Shown: positions 1 through 11,365, numbered from the stretch's first letter. The stretch is 64,000 nucleotides of DNA from Tridacna crocea (GCA_943736015.1 OX031061.1:15819290-15883289); one strand, 5' to 3'. Program-made: numbers and translations. Notes: generated by a model not told the origin, from the sequence alone.

Positions 1-1731
1 CTTCATTTTTATCTACGGTCAGTCGCTACCAAGTAGACCTACAACATCTTGCTGGATCTGCAAACATCCCTTCTGATTTTGCGAGCAGAAATGCACCAGA
101 TTGTGATGAACCACGATGTCAAGTATGTACATTCATCCATCAAACAGAGGAATCAGTTGTTCGTTCTGTAAACATTGGTTCGTCAACTAAAATACCATTT
201 TCGTCTCGGTCAGCCTGGATAGATATCCAATCCTCATGCCCAGACTTACGCCGGGTATGCGCGCTCCTAAGACAGGGCACAAGGCCCTCTCGGAACCTGA
301 AAAACGCAAAAGACATTAAACGCTACCTGAATGTTGCCTCCATTAGCAAAGACAATTTACTTGTTGTTCGAAAGAACAATCCGCTTTCTCCTTCAACAGA
401 TCTAATAATAGTACCACGGTCAGTTATTGATGGGTTAATTACAGCATTACACATCAAACTGGACCACCCATCTAAACACCAGTTACAGTTGGCAATGAAA
501 AGATCCTTTTATGCTCTGGATTTAGATAAGACTATTGAGGCTGTAAGTGAATCATGCCATATGTGTGCTTCCCTCAAAACTCTACCTAAAGCTCCTATGG
601 AACAGTCATCTGAACACCCTCCTGAAAACATTGGCTTATCGTTTGCTGCAGATATTATAAAACGTTACAAACAGTTCATTCTAGTTTTACGAGAGACTGT
701 GACATCATACACAAATGCATGCATTATTGACAATGAAAAGCATGATACGTTACGCGACGCTATGATACAACTGTGTTTAGAACTGCATCCACTTGATGGA
801 CCCAAGGCGGTGGTACGTGTTGATGCTGCGCCAGGATTTGTGTCTCTCCAGGATGACAAAATACTTTCTGATTTAGGCATTAATAAAAATCCAGTGGCTG
901 AAAAGGCAATTCGGGAGTTGGAAGATGAAATACTTCGGACAGAAGCAGGTGGAGGTCCAATTTCAAATGTTAAACTTTCTATTGCTGTGGCCCGTTTAAA
1001 TGCCTGCATACGAAATAAGGGATTATCTGCCCGAGAAATGTGGACCCAAAGAAACCAGTTCACACATGAACAATTACCTTTGCAAGATAGATCTTTGATA
1101 GTAGACCAACACCAGCATAGGATAAAAAATCATAAGTATAGTGAAAAGAGTAAATCTCAATCAAAATACTCCCTGAATACAGTAGAGATTAACGTAGGGG
1201 ATCTAGTTTATCTTCATTCTGATAGGTCTAAGCTAAAAGCCCGCGACCGTTATCTGGTGACATCTGTAGATGAAAAATGGTGCACCCTAAAAAAGTTTGC
1301 TGGAAACCAACTGCGGAATACTTCATACAAAGTAAAAAAAATCTGAGTGTTTCTCCGTACCGGATTGTGTTGGCTCTACACACTTACCTTTTACGGATCC
1401 AAACGAGGACAGTGATAGAGAGTATATACAACCTTCGATTACCAAACACGTCCAAAATCCGATTCCAAATGAACTTTCGATACCTGCTTATCTGCAAGAC
1501 CATCAAGTCAGTGACACCAATGCTTGTGATACCAACGCTATTCAGTTTGATTGTGACAAGACCTATCTCGTCGACGGTTCCACAGAACAAGACCTAATTG
1601 GGACTACGGACAACCTAGATACACAGTCAATAGTACCTACCACAGATAGTCAGCAGAATGTTGTCACTGGAAGTTCCCGTCCTACACGCATCCGCAAAAA
1701 ACCTCTCTATCTCAGTGACTATGTGACATAG
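1..1731 (+). pseudogene. Gypsy-like retrotransposon pol remnant: RNase H end, integrase, C-terminal tail
   Basis: The frame is open from base 3 to a TGA at 1344-1346, so the longest methionine ORF (from 489) badly understates it. The start resembles the end of an RNase H domain (a DFASRN motif at about 75-95). An integrase zinc finger follows (HxxxH near 455-475, CxxC near 555-570), then the integrase core and a C-terminal segment with GDLVYL. It is broken. After an eight-A run at 1334-1341 the pol frame continues one base out of phase (frame 1) to a TAG at 1729-1731, through a Ser/Thr/Asp-rich tail ending in a basic RIRKKP motif. Between the second Asp (VDAAPG) and the Glu (PVAEKAI) only 25 residues remain instead of the usual 35, implying a deletion in the catalytic core. 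Similar pol proteins are widespread in bivalve and cnidarian genomes (from memory). The 5' part lies outside the window. Confidence 0.85.
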
Positions 1732-2044
1732 TAAACCGTGTTTATCATTAATCAGTAATAGATGACTGTAATTGCCGATTTGTCAATCATGAGAGTTTAA
1801 TTCAAGTTACAATTTTTAATTCAAATTAGGCTTACTTCTCAAGGTATGGGTAAATTAATATAAATAGACAGACTGAAGGAAGAGAAGAGACTGCGCCATA
1901 GTAGACTATGGTTTTATCAAGTACTTTGATTATAAGTTTGGTTGGTTGTCTCCCTTGATTTTCAGTTTGGCCATTACCTGTGAGGATACACGTTAAATGT
2001 GCTTAAATTATCTCGTCTTGCTATTGAATACTTCCCTAATGGCG
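1732..2044 (+). mobile_element. 3' non-coding end (possible LTR) of the decayed Gypsy-like element
   Basis: This stretch follows the pol tail without coding potential and ends where similarity to the L repeat begins (GCTAGTCAAGGGTTAGC at about 2045). The other L copies carry different sequence upstream of the same point (41570, 56515), so the element boundary is placed near 2044. The matching 5' LTR would lie outside the window, so LTR status is inferred. Confidence 0.45.
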
Positions 2045-2941
2045 CTAGTCAAGGGTTAGCTGGGTGTATGTTTGATCTCGGTGTTTCACCGTCAAAGTGG
2101 ATGATCTATATGAAAAGCTGTTGTGTTCTTTTTAGGCACCGACTAGTTAACACACACGTGTCATAATTAAGTGTATATCCCGTTTAGTCTTACTTTGATC
2201 ACTTGTTAAGGTTTGAAATTGTTAAAAGCTGTGATGGAGGGTAAGTCTGTTCTAATTACTGGCGCCAAAAGATGCATTTTTCTGCCCGAACATTTTTTTT
2301 TTTTTCAAATGCATTATGTAACCTGGGTTAACAGGTCCCACTTTAAACGGTATATTTGCACTCATTTCTTTAGGAATGGAGGGGGGTATTTGTTTAATTT
2401 AAGTTAAAACCTTATCTTACTAAATATATTAAATGCCACTTTTAAAGCCGATAGTAAAACCTCAAAAGTTATTTCAAAGGAATATCTCGAGGAAACATAT
2501 AACCGTATCGGACAGTGTAGATCTAGGATCAGACTGCATGTTTTTCCTGGTGTGATCTGAATCTATATTGTCTGCAAAAGGTCATTGAGTCGCACTTGGT
2601 AGCCAAAGGGTTAATGTAGTCTGCATACAAAAAGCTCTATCAACACGCCCGGCAGGAGACAGCGTTTATGATACCGCTTTACTCTCTGAAGTCTACCGAA
2701 AAATTGATAAAACATAAGTTCTTTTTTGTGTGTGTCTTCGAAAAAGATAATTGATGAAACAAACGGTACGGCCGTTTTAGGTTGTTTATTTATCGCGTTT
2801 AGTGTGTAATCCATTTAAAAAATATGACACTTTCACTATTCGGGTATATACAGGATTGGGAAAAATTGTCGGGTGGAAAGGGAAGTAACTCGTGGTGACG
2901 CGTCAGTAATGGTAATAGACGATTTGCCAATTAAATTTGAT
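2045..2941 (+). repeat. L repeat, partial copy (module C)
   Basis: It begins GCTAGTCAAGGGTTAGC and parallels 41571-42730, 56515-57370 and, more divergently, 4705-5515. It includes one TTM2 foldback element. No coding potential is apparent. At about 2936-2942 it joins abruptly to module A of the next L copy. Confidence 0.8.
2429..2614 (-). mobile_element. TTM2 foldback element flanked by TTAA
   Basis: TTAA occurs at both ends (2429-2432 and 2611-2614). The interior contains an imperfect inverted repeat around GATCAGACTGCA. The right end reads CCAAAGGG before TTAA. Equivalent copies sit in each L copy, and others stand alone at 8054-8259 and 18992-19190. Short, non-coding, MITE-like. The TTAA flank suggests piggyBac-type mobilisation (inference). 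Confidence 0.55.
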
Positions 2942-3830
2942 ATAAGCGATATTTCCATTTTATCGTAAGCGGCACACCGGAAGTATCACGTGACACCGGA
3001 CATCAAAGCATTATTTCAATAACAAATACCGTATGTCAGGTTCACAAATCCTTTAAATTTGGACAAATTCATCAATGAAAAATAGTGACATAGTAAGAAA
3101 TCTATATGAAATCAATTCTAACACAATTTATTTATATTTCATGACATTGCTTTTAAAGAAAAATAATTAGGAACAAACAAAGTACGCATTTTATGAGATC
3201 GTATTGAAATAAAGAGCGTGTAGAAGGTAAGAATGAACTTACCCTCTGTAACCTGTATAAAATTCATAATTCCGTCCACTAATGATCACCAAACGGGTAA
3301 ATAAATATAAAACGAAAGATAAGAAGGGTCAATTTAATGTGACACGTGTGTTTTAATCTGTAAGAAGTAAATACATTACAGCTGTTCTAAAGGTCTTCCG
3401 CCCTGTCCAGCACAGTGCGATACCGAGATCAAAGGAACACCGAGTTAACCCTTCACCCATTTTTTTTTTTTGTATAAAACTTCATTAGACGCATATTTTT
3501 AAATACATATACTCAAAATGAAGCAGAATAATTATTTTGTGAAGAAGGTATGGAAGGTTTGAAATTTGAAGCCACGTTTCTTTCGTTCATGATCTATAAT
3601 ATGAAGTTATTCGTCAATAGGAACATGCCTGAAAGTGCAACAAAGACGTTTGATAATAGTGCTATAATATCGGTAAATGGACTGTCCCTGTCTTTCTGAA
3701 GACACTGGACAGCTATTTAACCTTTTACCAAAGTATTCCGAGTTATGGGGATCCGGAAAAAAAAGGGGCAGACGTGCTGATTTTGCCCATTTTATGTTAT
3801 TTGTCTCGCTTTCTCAACCTTAACACATTC

Positions 3831-3864
3831 ACCCCCCCCCCCCCCCCCTCAAAAAAAAAAAAAA
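3831..3864. repeat. Poly-C / poly-A homopolymer tract
   Basis: A run of about 17 C, interrupted once by T-C, is followed by about 14 A. The paralogous position at 56002-56012 has a shorter C run and the one at 38435-38450 a CA-rich run, so the tract is hypervariable between L copies. Length in an assembly may be unreliable. Confidence 0.9.
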
Positions 3865-4116
3865 GCGAAAAAAATTAATCAATATACATTTCAGAGACAT
3901 CTGTGAAAAATGAATTTTCAAAGTATGAGAAAAAATATTGTGGGGAAAAAAAGGAAGGGATTGCAACAAGCACTTTCTCCTGTCCCAACAATATTCTTTT
4001 ACTTTTTCAAGGACAATTACAACCATTTGGCCTTTTTTATTCGATCGTCTCCATATGCTAAGTATCTGGACGAGTCCAAGGTGTTGACGTCGGGTGAAAA
4101 CATTCACGGTAACTAT

Positions 4117-4266
4117 TTAACCTTTTACCATTCCAGGAGGGTATGAAACATTGTGGGAAAATGAGAAAAATGCTTGTTACCAGCATTTTCTCCTTGTCCC
4201 ACAATGTTTTCAAAAGGCTTCTATCTCACGGTCATAAAAACCAGACAATGTTTGGTAACAGGTTAA
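4117..4266 (+). mobile_element. HPM hairpin mini-transposon, shortened copy
   Basis: TTAA at 4117-4120 and 4263-4266 flank CCTTTTACCA and its mirror TGGTAACAGG. The central palindrome spans 4145-4211 with a few mismatches. The left arm region outside the hairpin is much shorter than in full copies (about 25 instead of about 105 bp). A degenerate second copy follows at about 4270-4400. Confidence 0.65.
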
Positions 4267-5057
4267 AACCCTATACCACATAAACCAAGCTTTTTACGAC
4301 CCTGAGAAATATTGCTTTTGAAAATGTTGTTGAATAGGGATAAAGTTCTGGTAACCAACATTTTCTCCTTTTTCTTTGCTATCCAAAATAGCGAAAAAGG
4401 GGGAAAAATAACATTTATATAACTGCGATAGACCTTAGCTATTTTTATGTCTGATTGGTCAACTAATGTTTGCCGAATTCCGTAGCTACATGTAAATTTG
4501 TAACGTACAGGCTCGAAATCCAGGGGTTGGTGGTTTGAATTATTTAAACTGTTAAAGTGATAGTAATTCTTTTTTAAAAAAATATGTTCCACTATCTGAA
4601 AATAGACAGACACAGTCTATTTACCAAAAACTGGGACATTATACAGTTTGAATTTACGGGATTCATTTTCAGTGGGCAAATACGTGCTATACTTGTTTCA
4701 TTGAAAAGTTAGTTAAGGGTTAGCTGGGTATTCTTTTGATCTCGGTATTTCACCGTCAAAGTTGGTGCATCTATTTGAAAAGCTGTTATGTTCTTCTTAG
4801 GCACCGACTAACACACACGTGTCATAATTAATTGTTTATTACGTTCAGTTTGACGTTGATCACTTGTAAAGGTTTAGAATTGTTCAATCTGTTACAGGGG
4901 GTAAGTCTGTTCTAATCATTGGCCCCTCAATTTTTTGTTTTCAAATGCATTATTATGTAACCTGATTTAACCGGTCTCAGTTTAACTGTATATTTGCACT
5001 CATTTCTTTCGGAATGGGAGGGGGGATTTGATTTTCAAGTTATTAAACCTTATCCTA

Positions 5058-5254
5058 CTAAATGATAATATGACACAAATTTTAAAGTCGATAGTAAAAT
5101 CCCAAATATTATTTCAAAGGAATATCTCCAGGTAAAATATCTCCGTTTCGGACAGAGTAGATATAGGATCAGACTGCACGTTTTTCGTAGTCTGATCTTG
5201 ATCTAAATTATCTGCAAAAAGCCGTTGAGTCGCGCTTCGCAGCATAAGGGTTAA
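5058..5254 (-). mobile_element. TTM2 foldback element inside L module C
   Basis: Divergent counterpart of 2429-2614. The right end (AGCATAAGGG + TTAA) is kept. The left TTAA is degenerate. Inner arms around GATCAGACTGCACG pair with TCTGATCTTGATC. Confidence 0.45.
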
Positions 5255-7195
5255 TGCAGTCTGCATACAAAAAGTTCTATCAACACGCCCGACAGGAGAC
5301 AGCGCTGCTTATGGTCTCTGAAGTTTACCGTGTGTCTTCGAAAAAGATAATTGATAAAACTACTGGCATGGCGGATTTAGGGTTTTTGTTGTCTTATTTA
5401 TCACGTTTAGGGTGAATTCCATTTAAAAAATATGACCTTTTCATTATTCGGTATATTCAAGATTGGGAAAGATTGTCCGGTGGAGAGTACTCGCAAGGGA
5501 AGTAACTCGTGGTGACGCGTCAGGAATGGAATTTGGCAAATGGTCTATTGGCAAATGGTCTGTTACCTCGATCTATAAATATTCATGAGCAATCAAATGG
5601 AGTAGCGTGCAATCATAGGACGAACAAGCCATGGAACGAATTGGTTTTGGAACGAAAAAGCCCAAGGTCAATTGGCAAATTTGTATCATTTCGCCAATAA
5701 AAGGCTATAAGCGAGAGAAGCTAGTTTCAATCAAAAATAAGTATCTCAACGATCGATAGCCTCGCCCAAAGTATTTTAATATGCCATTTCAAATTACATA
5801 TTTGAGTGCCACCGTAAAAGTCATTTGCCTGAGAAAAAATGAGTTTAACTGGGTTTATTTCCTTCGGTTTTGCACGAAATGGTTGAACTAAAACTCTACA
5901 AAGTTTGGGTATGCTGTCTCGGTATAGACTCGGTATAGACTCTAAAGAGTTTGGGTACGCTATGACAAAATGGATACGCTGGCATATGTAGAAATATGTA
6001 TCATATAGAAGATATGCAAATCAAGATTTGAATTGAAATGTCGTCATAGATAGCTGCAAATTATGGAGAAAATGGCAATATTCATGTATTTAAATTGAAC
6101 TACTTTATGCCAAGTTTTATATTCTTGCGCTAAAGCCCGGGACCTTTCGGAGGTTGATTAATTTATCAGTGTCATTGACGACCGATTTTTTTTTTGAAAG
6201 GGCTGAGTTATTACACTTGAAATTACGTTTTTCAGCCCCTCTGGCTTTTTTTGCGATAAAAGAGCATATTATCTTTGCTTTGTCTGTTTGTATGTGGTTA
6301 GGACAGGGAACGTAGTAATAATATTCCAAAGCGTTTGAAGCATTTTCAAGCTACAAATATCCGAGATATTCCGGCAAAATTTAAGCCGGAACTACTTCAA
6401 CTCAATCTCTTTCTACTGCTGTGTACCTAAACGCGATGGAGTATTAGATTCACGGTACAAAATATGATACATGGTTATCAAAATTCAATCTTGAACTCAA
6501 AAACTAACCCACTATACTTAGGTTTTCCTGCTCCCTGACATTTATTTGACGAGTGATAGATTTCTTTATTATATACTTTCATATTGTCCCCATGTATTTG
6601 CACTGGACGAAAGTATGAAATATTTTTTCATATTGCACACTTTCCGTTGTCTGCGCATGTCATATTCTTCGAAGATTCGACGGTCTAATGTGACGCATCA
6701 CTAACCCCGAAAGCGGGCTGACTGTAATATTACGCTCTATAAAGTAGCAATGTTGAAAATAGCTTATATCAATACGTTTGAGGAGAAATGAGACCTGTTT
6801 AAGCTCCAGATTTCTCTAAAATGATGATTATAGCTGAGTGAATTGCACGAGGTAGCGTTTTATTGAGTAAACCTTTCTTTTAGTTTTAAATTCAAAGTAG
6901 CGGTTGTCGCGTAGGAAAGTGGTTCGGTTATGTACCCAGGATGCCCATATTAGATAGATGAGTATTTACAGAATGCCATCTAGCGGGAGATAATGGCACA
7001 CTTTCATATTACATGGTTTAAAGCTTTTTTCACGTGCGTTGCTATGTACGGAACTATTTTAAAACCAGCCATTTCTCTAAAAATCAAAGTGTGAACGGCC
7101 GCTATTATAAAAAAAATCAGCGTCAGACATCAATATTTACCACATTTTTCAAAGCATTGTTCTTATTAAAACATGAAAAATAAATAGAATATATG

Positions 7196-7510
7196 TTTCC
7201 TGAATGACAGTCACTACCAGTGTATGAAAAATTTGTTTATCGAACATACATATCAACGATGAAATTTTCAAGCGATGAAAAAGGATCCTCGGTCGACATC
7301 TTGTTTTTTACATACCGTTACCAACGATGACGTCATCAAAAGCGAAAATTAAAAATTCCGCGAAAGCGCAGTGTGGCCACGAAAAAAAAAAATCTCGTTG
7401 CTTTTTGAATAAATAAGACTGTTTTTAAAATGATAAATCAGCTAATTCGATAATTTTTTTGGTTAAATCATGGTAAATTATGTAAACGATATCAAAGTAT
7501 ATAATAAAAA
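7196..7510. other. No recognisable feature
   Basis: AT-rich sequence with an 11-A run near 7383. I see no coding frame, repeat partner or structure in it. Confidence 0.5.
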
Positions 7511-7640
7511 GGTTATCGCACTTGTATAGAAATATACTGTGTTGAACTCGTTCTTTTGGTGTAATTGCCCTGGCAAGCTCGGGCAACTCTGCCAAAAGAA
7601 CTCGTTCAACACAATATATTTCCATACAAGTGCAATAACC
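7511..7640. mobile_element. Foldback element, near-perfect 58-nt arms
   Basis: The left arm starts GGTTATCGCACTTGTATAG and the right arm ends CTATA-less ATACAAGTGCAATAACC, with a loop around CTGGCAAGCTCGGG. The inner arms contain GTTGAACTCGTTCTTTTGG and its complement. Size and structure suit a foldback MITE. No target duplication could be defined. Confidence 0.6.
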
Positions 7641-8053
7641 TATATAGTACTCTAATACTTTCGCATATCTGGTTTCAGAAACGATCACATTTTCAAGATA
7701 TGACGCGTATATATGCTAAACGGAAAAAGACACGTGGTGTAAACAAACTATACATTAAAATGAAAATTGTTGATTTTTTTTTTCTATTCAATATTTGGTT
7801 TATTAGCTACAAATAAAATTGTCTGACAAATGGCCAAACTTTCATAACGATATGACCAACGATTGCAGAGTTATCAAAGATTTTTCGGACGGGATCTTCG
7901 ATACTTTTTTGAGAGGTTTGGTAATGTCTACTCCATTGACCTGATCATGACATTTATGCTAAATATATAAGTAGGGATAAAAATAGAACACAGACTTTAT
8001 ATTCGGAAAGTTACATTCACACGGGGAGGTTCTTATATACACAGTTGAGCAAT
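7641..8053. other. No recognisable feature
   Basis: AT-rich non-coding sequence between two foldback elements. Short open frames here show no family resemblance. Confidence 0.45.
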
Positions 8054-8259
8054 TTAACCCTTAGCCTATAAAGTGCGACTCAGGACGCTTTTGCGGACAG
8101 TGTATACAAGATCAGACTGCACAAAACGTGCAGTCTGATCTTGGATATACACTGTCCGATGAGGAGATATTTTTTTCCCCTAAAGTAACTTTGAAATTGC
8201 AATATTCGCTTGTATTACTATTGACCGGAAAGTTTCAATAAACCTATGCAGTGAGTTAA
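8054..8259 (+). mobile_element. TTM2 foldback element, free-standing copy
   Basis: TTAA at 8054-8057 and 8256-8259. The left end reads CCCTTAGCCTATAAAGTGCG. A strong hairpin spans 8095-8157 (GGACAGTGTATACAAGATCA arm, ACAAAAC loop region, complementary arm). Orientation is opposite to the copies embedded in L repeats. Confidence 0.6.
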
Positions 8260-8942
8260 ATACAGATCGGCGGAAACCGCACGAAATAATTCCGAGACCA
8301 TTCGGGACATATGCCGAGCGATACCGAGGGTAGAGATAGAATATTAATTCATGTAAATGATTTTGACCAGGGTCAGGTTAAATGATGCAGATAATATTAA
8401 GTGCTTAAGGTTCATGTAAAGTGTTTATTTTGCTTAATTTCACACATCAATAATTCTGTAATTATTAAAAATTTTCAGAAAAAACACATATCAAATTAAA
8501 TCTCTGGATGAGTACAAGCTGTTTTACATCATAATACCCACTGGCCTTACATAATGAAATTAAAACATTGCTGAAAAAGATCACATTGTTTGAAACCTAC
8601 AAAATAATAATGACATGGGCAAAATTGTCTAAGTTTTGGAGAAAACACAGGCTATGGTACATACCAGGTACTGCTACTTCCAAAAATCCTAAAGTTCCTT
8701 TAAAAAGGCACATATTTAAGTCAGAAAGTTTGACATTTTTCCCTTATTGAATCGTCAGCCATATAAAAGGTATGGTGTCTCCACAGGATCAAAATGTACA
8801 AGTGGTTGTGCGTAATAAACTTTCATTAGTAATTTTATATTCTTGCATGGCACAAGACCATTCTACATCGTAATTCAATTGGTTATTAAACAATTTTTTT
8901 CTAAATAAAAAGATGATTTTGTGATGTGCTTGATATAAATCG
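8260..8942. other. No recognisable feature
   Basis: AT-rich intergenic or intronic sequence. A 60-codon frame at 8568-8750 has no recognisable features and is regarded as chance. Confidence 0.45.
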
Positions 8943-9193
8943 TGCTCTGGCAAAAGGGGACTTGCCGTATCGTCGAAAAGTATCGCTTCAGATCAGTCTG
9001 CGCAGTCAGCGCAGGATGACCTGAGTCGAAACATTTCGCTATTGGTCAATTGGCTGTGTGTCAAAGTACTGATCTTCTTCAAGATTAAGTCGGTAATTGA
9101 AAATAGTGACTCGTATGGACCCTTCATTATGTGATGACTTGGGCAAATATCGTGTAGAGTGGAGATGCATTAAGCCCCCTTTTGCCAAAGCTC
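8943..9193. mobile_element. DNA element with terminal inverted repeats (TTTGGCAAAAGGGGGCTT type)
   Basis: The left end TGCTCTGGCAAAAGGGGACT is mirrored by the right end AAGCCCCCTTTTGCCAAAGC. Inside are GCGCAG...CTGCGC-type arms and a stretch (TTTCGCTATTGGTCAATT) repeated at about 38705. The right end recurs alone at 26145-26172, 26327-26352 and 38796-38822, so the family is numerous. Confidence 0.6.
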
Positions 9194-9216
9194 ATATAAT
9201 GCATCACAGAAATGCA

Positions 9217-9445
9217 TTAACTCATAACCAAACGACAAAATTTCTGGTTTGTCCAAATTGAAAGCATTTGCAGACGACAAAATAAAAGTGACGGAAAATT
9301 TGAAATTTGTTTTGTGAATGATAGAAAACATTGTGGGAAAAGGAGAAAATGCTGGTTACCAGCATTTTCTCCTTTTCCCACAGTGTTTTCTAAAGGTCTC
9401 ATTCTCAGGGTCGTCAAAAGTAGGGATTGTGTGGTAATGCGTTAA
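9217..9445 (+). mobile_element. HPM hairpin mini-transposon, full length
   Basis: TTAA at 9217-9220 and 9442-9445. Ends are CTCATAACCA and TGGTAATGCG. The central palindrome, 9324-9390, has two 33-nt arms around one T (centre GGTTACC). The left outer arm (about 105 bp) carries GCATTTGCAGACGACAAAAT and the right one (about 50 bp) GTCAAAAGTAGGGATTGTG. In this copy the right arm reads CACAGTG where most copies read CACAATG, giving a G-T type mismatch with the left arm. Non-coding; no transposase is present in the window. Confidence 0.85.
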
Positions 9446-9779
9446 GCCTCATTTTGCCAGGACATGCATTTTCACGTGCATTCCCAATAAGTTGTTTCCC
9501 GGTAGCACTATCGGTCGCATTCAGGACTTTAGAATTATTATAGGGGGTCGTTCGTTTGAATCCGTGGTTTAGCCGATTTCTTTCCGAGAATTGATGATCG
9601 TCTTTGCGATAAGAATTATTCTTCCTTCTCTCGAATGATTTTTTGTTTTTTTTTTTTCGACGTTGGTTACTAGTATGCGGGAAAGCAGCCAATGGGTTGG
9701 GAAGAATATTTAGCGAAGTACTGGTAATCGAAAGTCCAGGAAAATAATTATATCGATAGGTGCACTTGCCGTCGTCTTA
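9446..9779. other. No recognisable feature
   Basis: It holds a fragment resembling the AAGCC-TTTTGCCA element end at about 9445-9465. Otherwise there is nothing assignable; the open minus-strand frame is lysine/asparagine-rich and probably chance. Confidence 0.4.
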
Positions 9780-9905
9780 CGAACAAAGTCTGTGACAAAG
9801 AATCAAATGAACAAATGCATTGTAGAAATACAGGGACCGGACAGGATTCGAACCTAGAATACCTTGACGAAAGACCAATACTGTAACTACAGAGCTTGGA
9901 CAAAA
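9780..9905 (-). mobile_element. tRNA-derived SINE fragment
   Basis: On the minus strand a tRNA-like segment (about 9835-9900) contains a perfect B-box-like GGTTCGAATCC, preceded by a poor A-box region. It lacks a complete cloverleaf, so it is not a tRNA gene. Confidence 0.4.
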
Positions 9906-9982
9906 ATTGTATCAATAGTTCAATGGCCAATCCCGGACGAGCCCCCATCCTAAAAACAAATGTGCCGTACCGAAAGCGGTGT

Positions 9983-10352
9983 CCACACGTGCAAGCTTTA
10001 CCGTAGGCTTACTTGCACAAACCAGATTGTGCAAGTGAGCCCGTACGTGAGGACGGGAAGCCTGTATACCGCACAAGTCGATAAGCGCGGCCTGCAAAAC
10101 CGTCGACATGTCAAAGATAATAGCGTGCAAACTTTACTGTACGGTGAAGCTTGCGCCGTGTGGGCAGGCGTCATGCCGTGTCTTCAGTAAAAAACGCAAG
10201 TAGGTCTTCTTCATCAGACATGACCGTCACCACCAAGATCTAAACAGGAACTGAAGTTTGTACGTGCTTACTTGAAACTTGTGGACACGCATTCAACTTT
10301 ATCCTATCTGCACAACTTATACCGCCCAAGTAGCCCTACGGTAAAGCTTGGC
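9983..10352. repeat. Inverted-repeat element, ~30-nt ends
   Basis: GTGCAAGCTTTACCGTAGG at about 9988-10006 is mirrored by CCTACGGTAAAGCTTGG at about 10334-10351. A third related segment (GTACGGTGAAGCTTGCG) lies at about 10138-10155, and an internal hairpin CTTACTTGCACAA/TTGTGCAAGTGAG at 10007-10040. A 76-codon frame covering part of it is probably chance. Confidence 0.45.
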
Positions 10353-10435
10353 CCGAGGCCGAGGGTCAATACGGCTGACCGAGGACCAGTAACTGGGCCA
10401 ATACGAAATCACTTGATTAATGACAATTATATTAA

Positions 10436-10600
10436 TTAACGCTTTACCAAACAACCTCTGGTTTTTACGACCCTGAAAAAGAGGCTTTCTGAAAACATTG
10501 TGGAAAAAGGAGAAAATGCTGGTAACCAGCATTTTCTCCTTTTTCCCACAATGTTTTCTACCCTGCTGGAAACAAATATCAATTTTTGGGTTACGTTTAC
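10436..10600 (-). mobile_element. HPM hairpin mini-transposon, truncated
   Basis: Left TTAA at 10436-10439, end CGCTTTACCA, palindrome 10491-10558 with centre GGTAACC as expected for minus orientation. The distal arm stops about 40 bp after the hairpin, where an unrelated palindrome begins. Confidence 0.75.
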
Positions 10601-10609
10601 TTTACCGCC

Positions 10610-10683
10610 TCCTGGAACGTGATTGGCTAAAAGTAAGCGCAGACGCTCACGCCACTGAACTTTTGACCAATCACGTTCAAGGA
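10610..10683. repeat. Small palindrome, 25-nt arms
   Basis: TCCTGGAACGTGATTGGCTA at 10610 is mirrored by the segment ending CCAATCACGTTCAAGGA at 10683, with a 24-nt spacer. It abuts the truncated HPM copy and may have inserted into it. Confidence 0.55.
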
Positions 10684-11055
10684 TTTCTGTATTGGTCGCG
10701 GGTCATCAATAGGTCAACTGTATTGATTGGAGGTCAAGTCGTATTAAGCCGGGGTCACGACCTGTGTACTATACGAAATCAAAAATGTGACTGGTATCGC
10801 GTGGACCGGTTTCCTTGTATAACTTCTATATATCCAATAGTTAATTAATAACAGTCGATATATAAGGAGTTTCCCCAAAGACGAAAAGGCGGCTGCCGAA
10901 GGAAATTAATTGAGAGTAAATAAGTATCAGTGTCAGTGAAATAAAATTGGTCGTGATAACATAGTTGTAATAAAAGAAAAAGATAATGATGATGATGGGG
11001 TTGATGATGAGGAGGAGGGGGAGGAGGAGAAGGAGGAGAAGATTATTATAATCAC
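10684..11055. other. Non-coding stretch with GA-rich microsatellite
   Basis: The only structure is a purine-rich simple repeat at about 10985-11042 (GATGATGAT then GGAGGAGG units). It lies just inside the intron predicted downstream of the PAN exon. A run of Leu/Ile codons in the antisense frame is a shadow of this repeat. Confidence 0.6.
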
Positions 11056-11365
11056 CCTCATATTTGATGAATATTTCCCAGCCACTACTGTTGTAACGGG
11101 TTGCAAGCTCGTCATTCGGATTATATCGGTTAATTTCGCAGAGTTCCATTGTGGCATGGTAAGAAAATGAGACACAGTTTTCTGTTTTCTCGCACTCATA
11201 CCCGCACATGTTAATCGAATAGCCCGTGAGCCTGGGTTTCATGGGTTCCAAACGAATACCAGTCTCAGTCGACTTGGTATAATTTTGAAACTTCGAGTTT
11301 GCTGGTGTGATTTCCATCAGAGTGATTGAACAAAATGCCGTTATAATGCAATTGAATAACAACAT
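11056..11365 (-). CDS. Putative first coding exon: signal peptide plus PAN/Apple-like domain
   Basis: The ATG at 11363-11365 opens a frame of 103 codons. The first ~22 residues are hydrophobic (MLLFNCIITAFCSITLMEI...) and suit a secretion signal. The rest has the cysteine layout of a PAN/Apple module: CGYEC, then C-VSFSY, then C-EI, ending in a WEIFIKYE strand. The frame stays open into simple repeat, but a donor AGG|GTGATT sits right after the domain (exon end 11056), giving a phase-1 junction, the usual phase for extracellular modules in animals. PAN modules bind proteins or carbohydrates in secreted receptors and mucus proteins; the ligand here is unknown. Downstream exons would lie below 11056 and were not recognised. 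The remaining uncertainty is whether the gene is intact or a stray exon. Confidence 0.55.

Larger units (their letters stand above)
2942..7195 (+). repeat. L repeat, nearly complete copy (modules A-B-C-D)
   Basis: Module A (2942-3905) starts ATAAGCGATATTTCCATTTT and matches 27140-27283 plus 37718-38510, and 55144-56090. Module B (3905-4690) contains a hairpin element. Module C (about 4700-5787) and module D (5788-7195, starting near TTCAAATTACATATTTGAG) match 41571-42980 plus 46215-47716, and 56515-58255. No frame is conserved between copies, so it is non-coding. The same module order in three places indicates a large repeat or repeated segmental duplication. The class is unknown; no LTRs, TIRs or Helitron termini are evident. 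Confidence 0.8.

Noticed and set aside
4263..4613. 116-codon minus-strand frame in L module B
   Set aside because: Not conserved as an open frame in the paralogous L copies at 40870-41300 and 56150-56480.
2045..7195. L repeat as a Helitron or LTR element
   Set aside because: No 5' TC / 3' CTRR hairpin end, no LTRs, no coding remnants and no consistent termini across copies could be demonstrated.
10933..11050. Leu/Ile/Ser-rich hydrophobic frames next to the PAN exon
   Set aside because: Produced by the GAT/GGA microsatellite in the predicted intron; the splice donor at 11056 ends the coding part.
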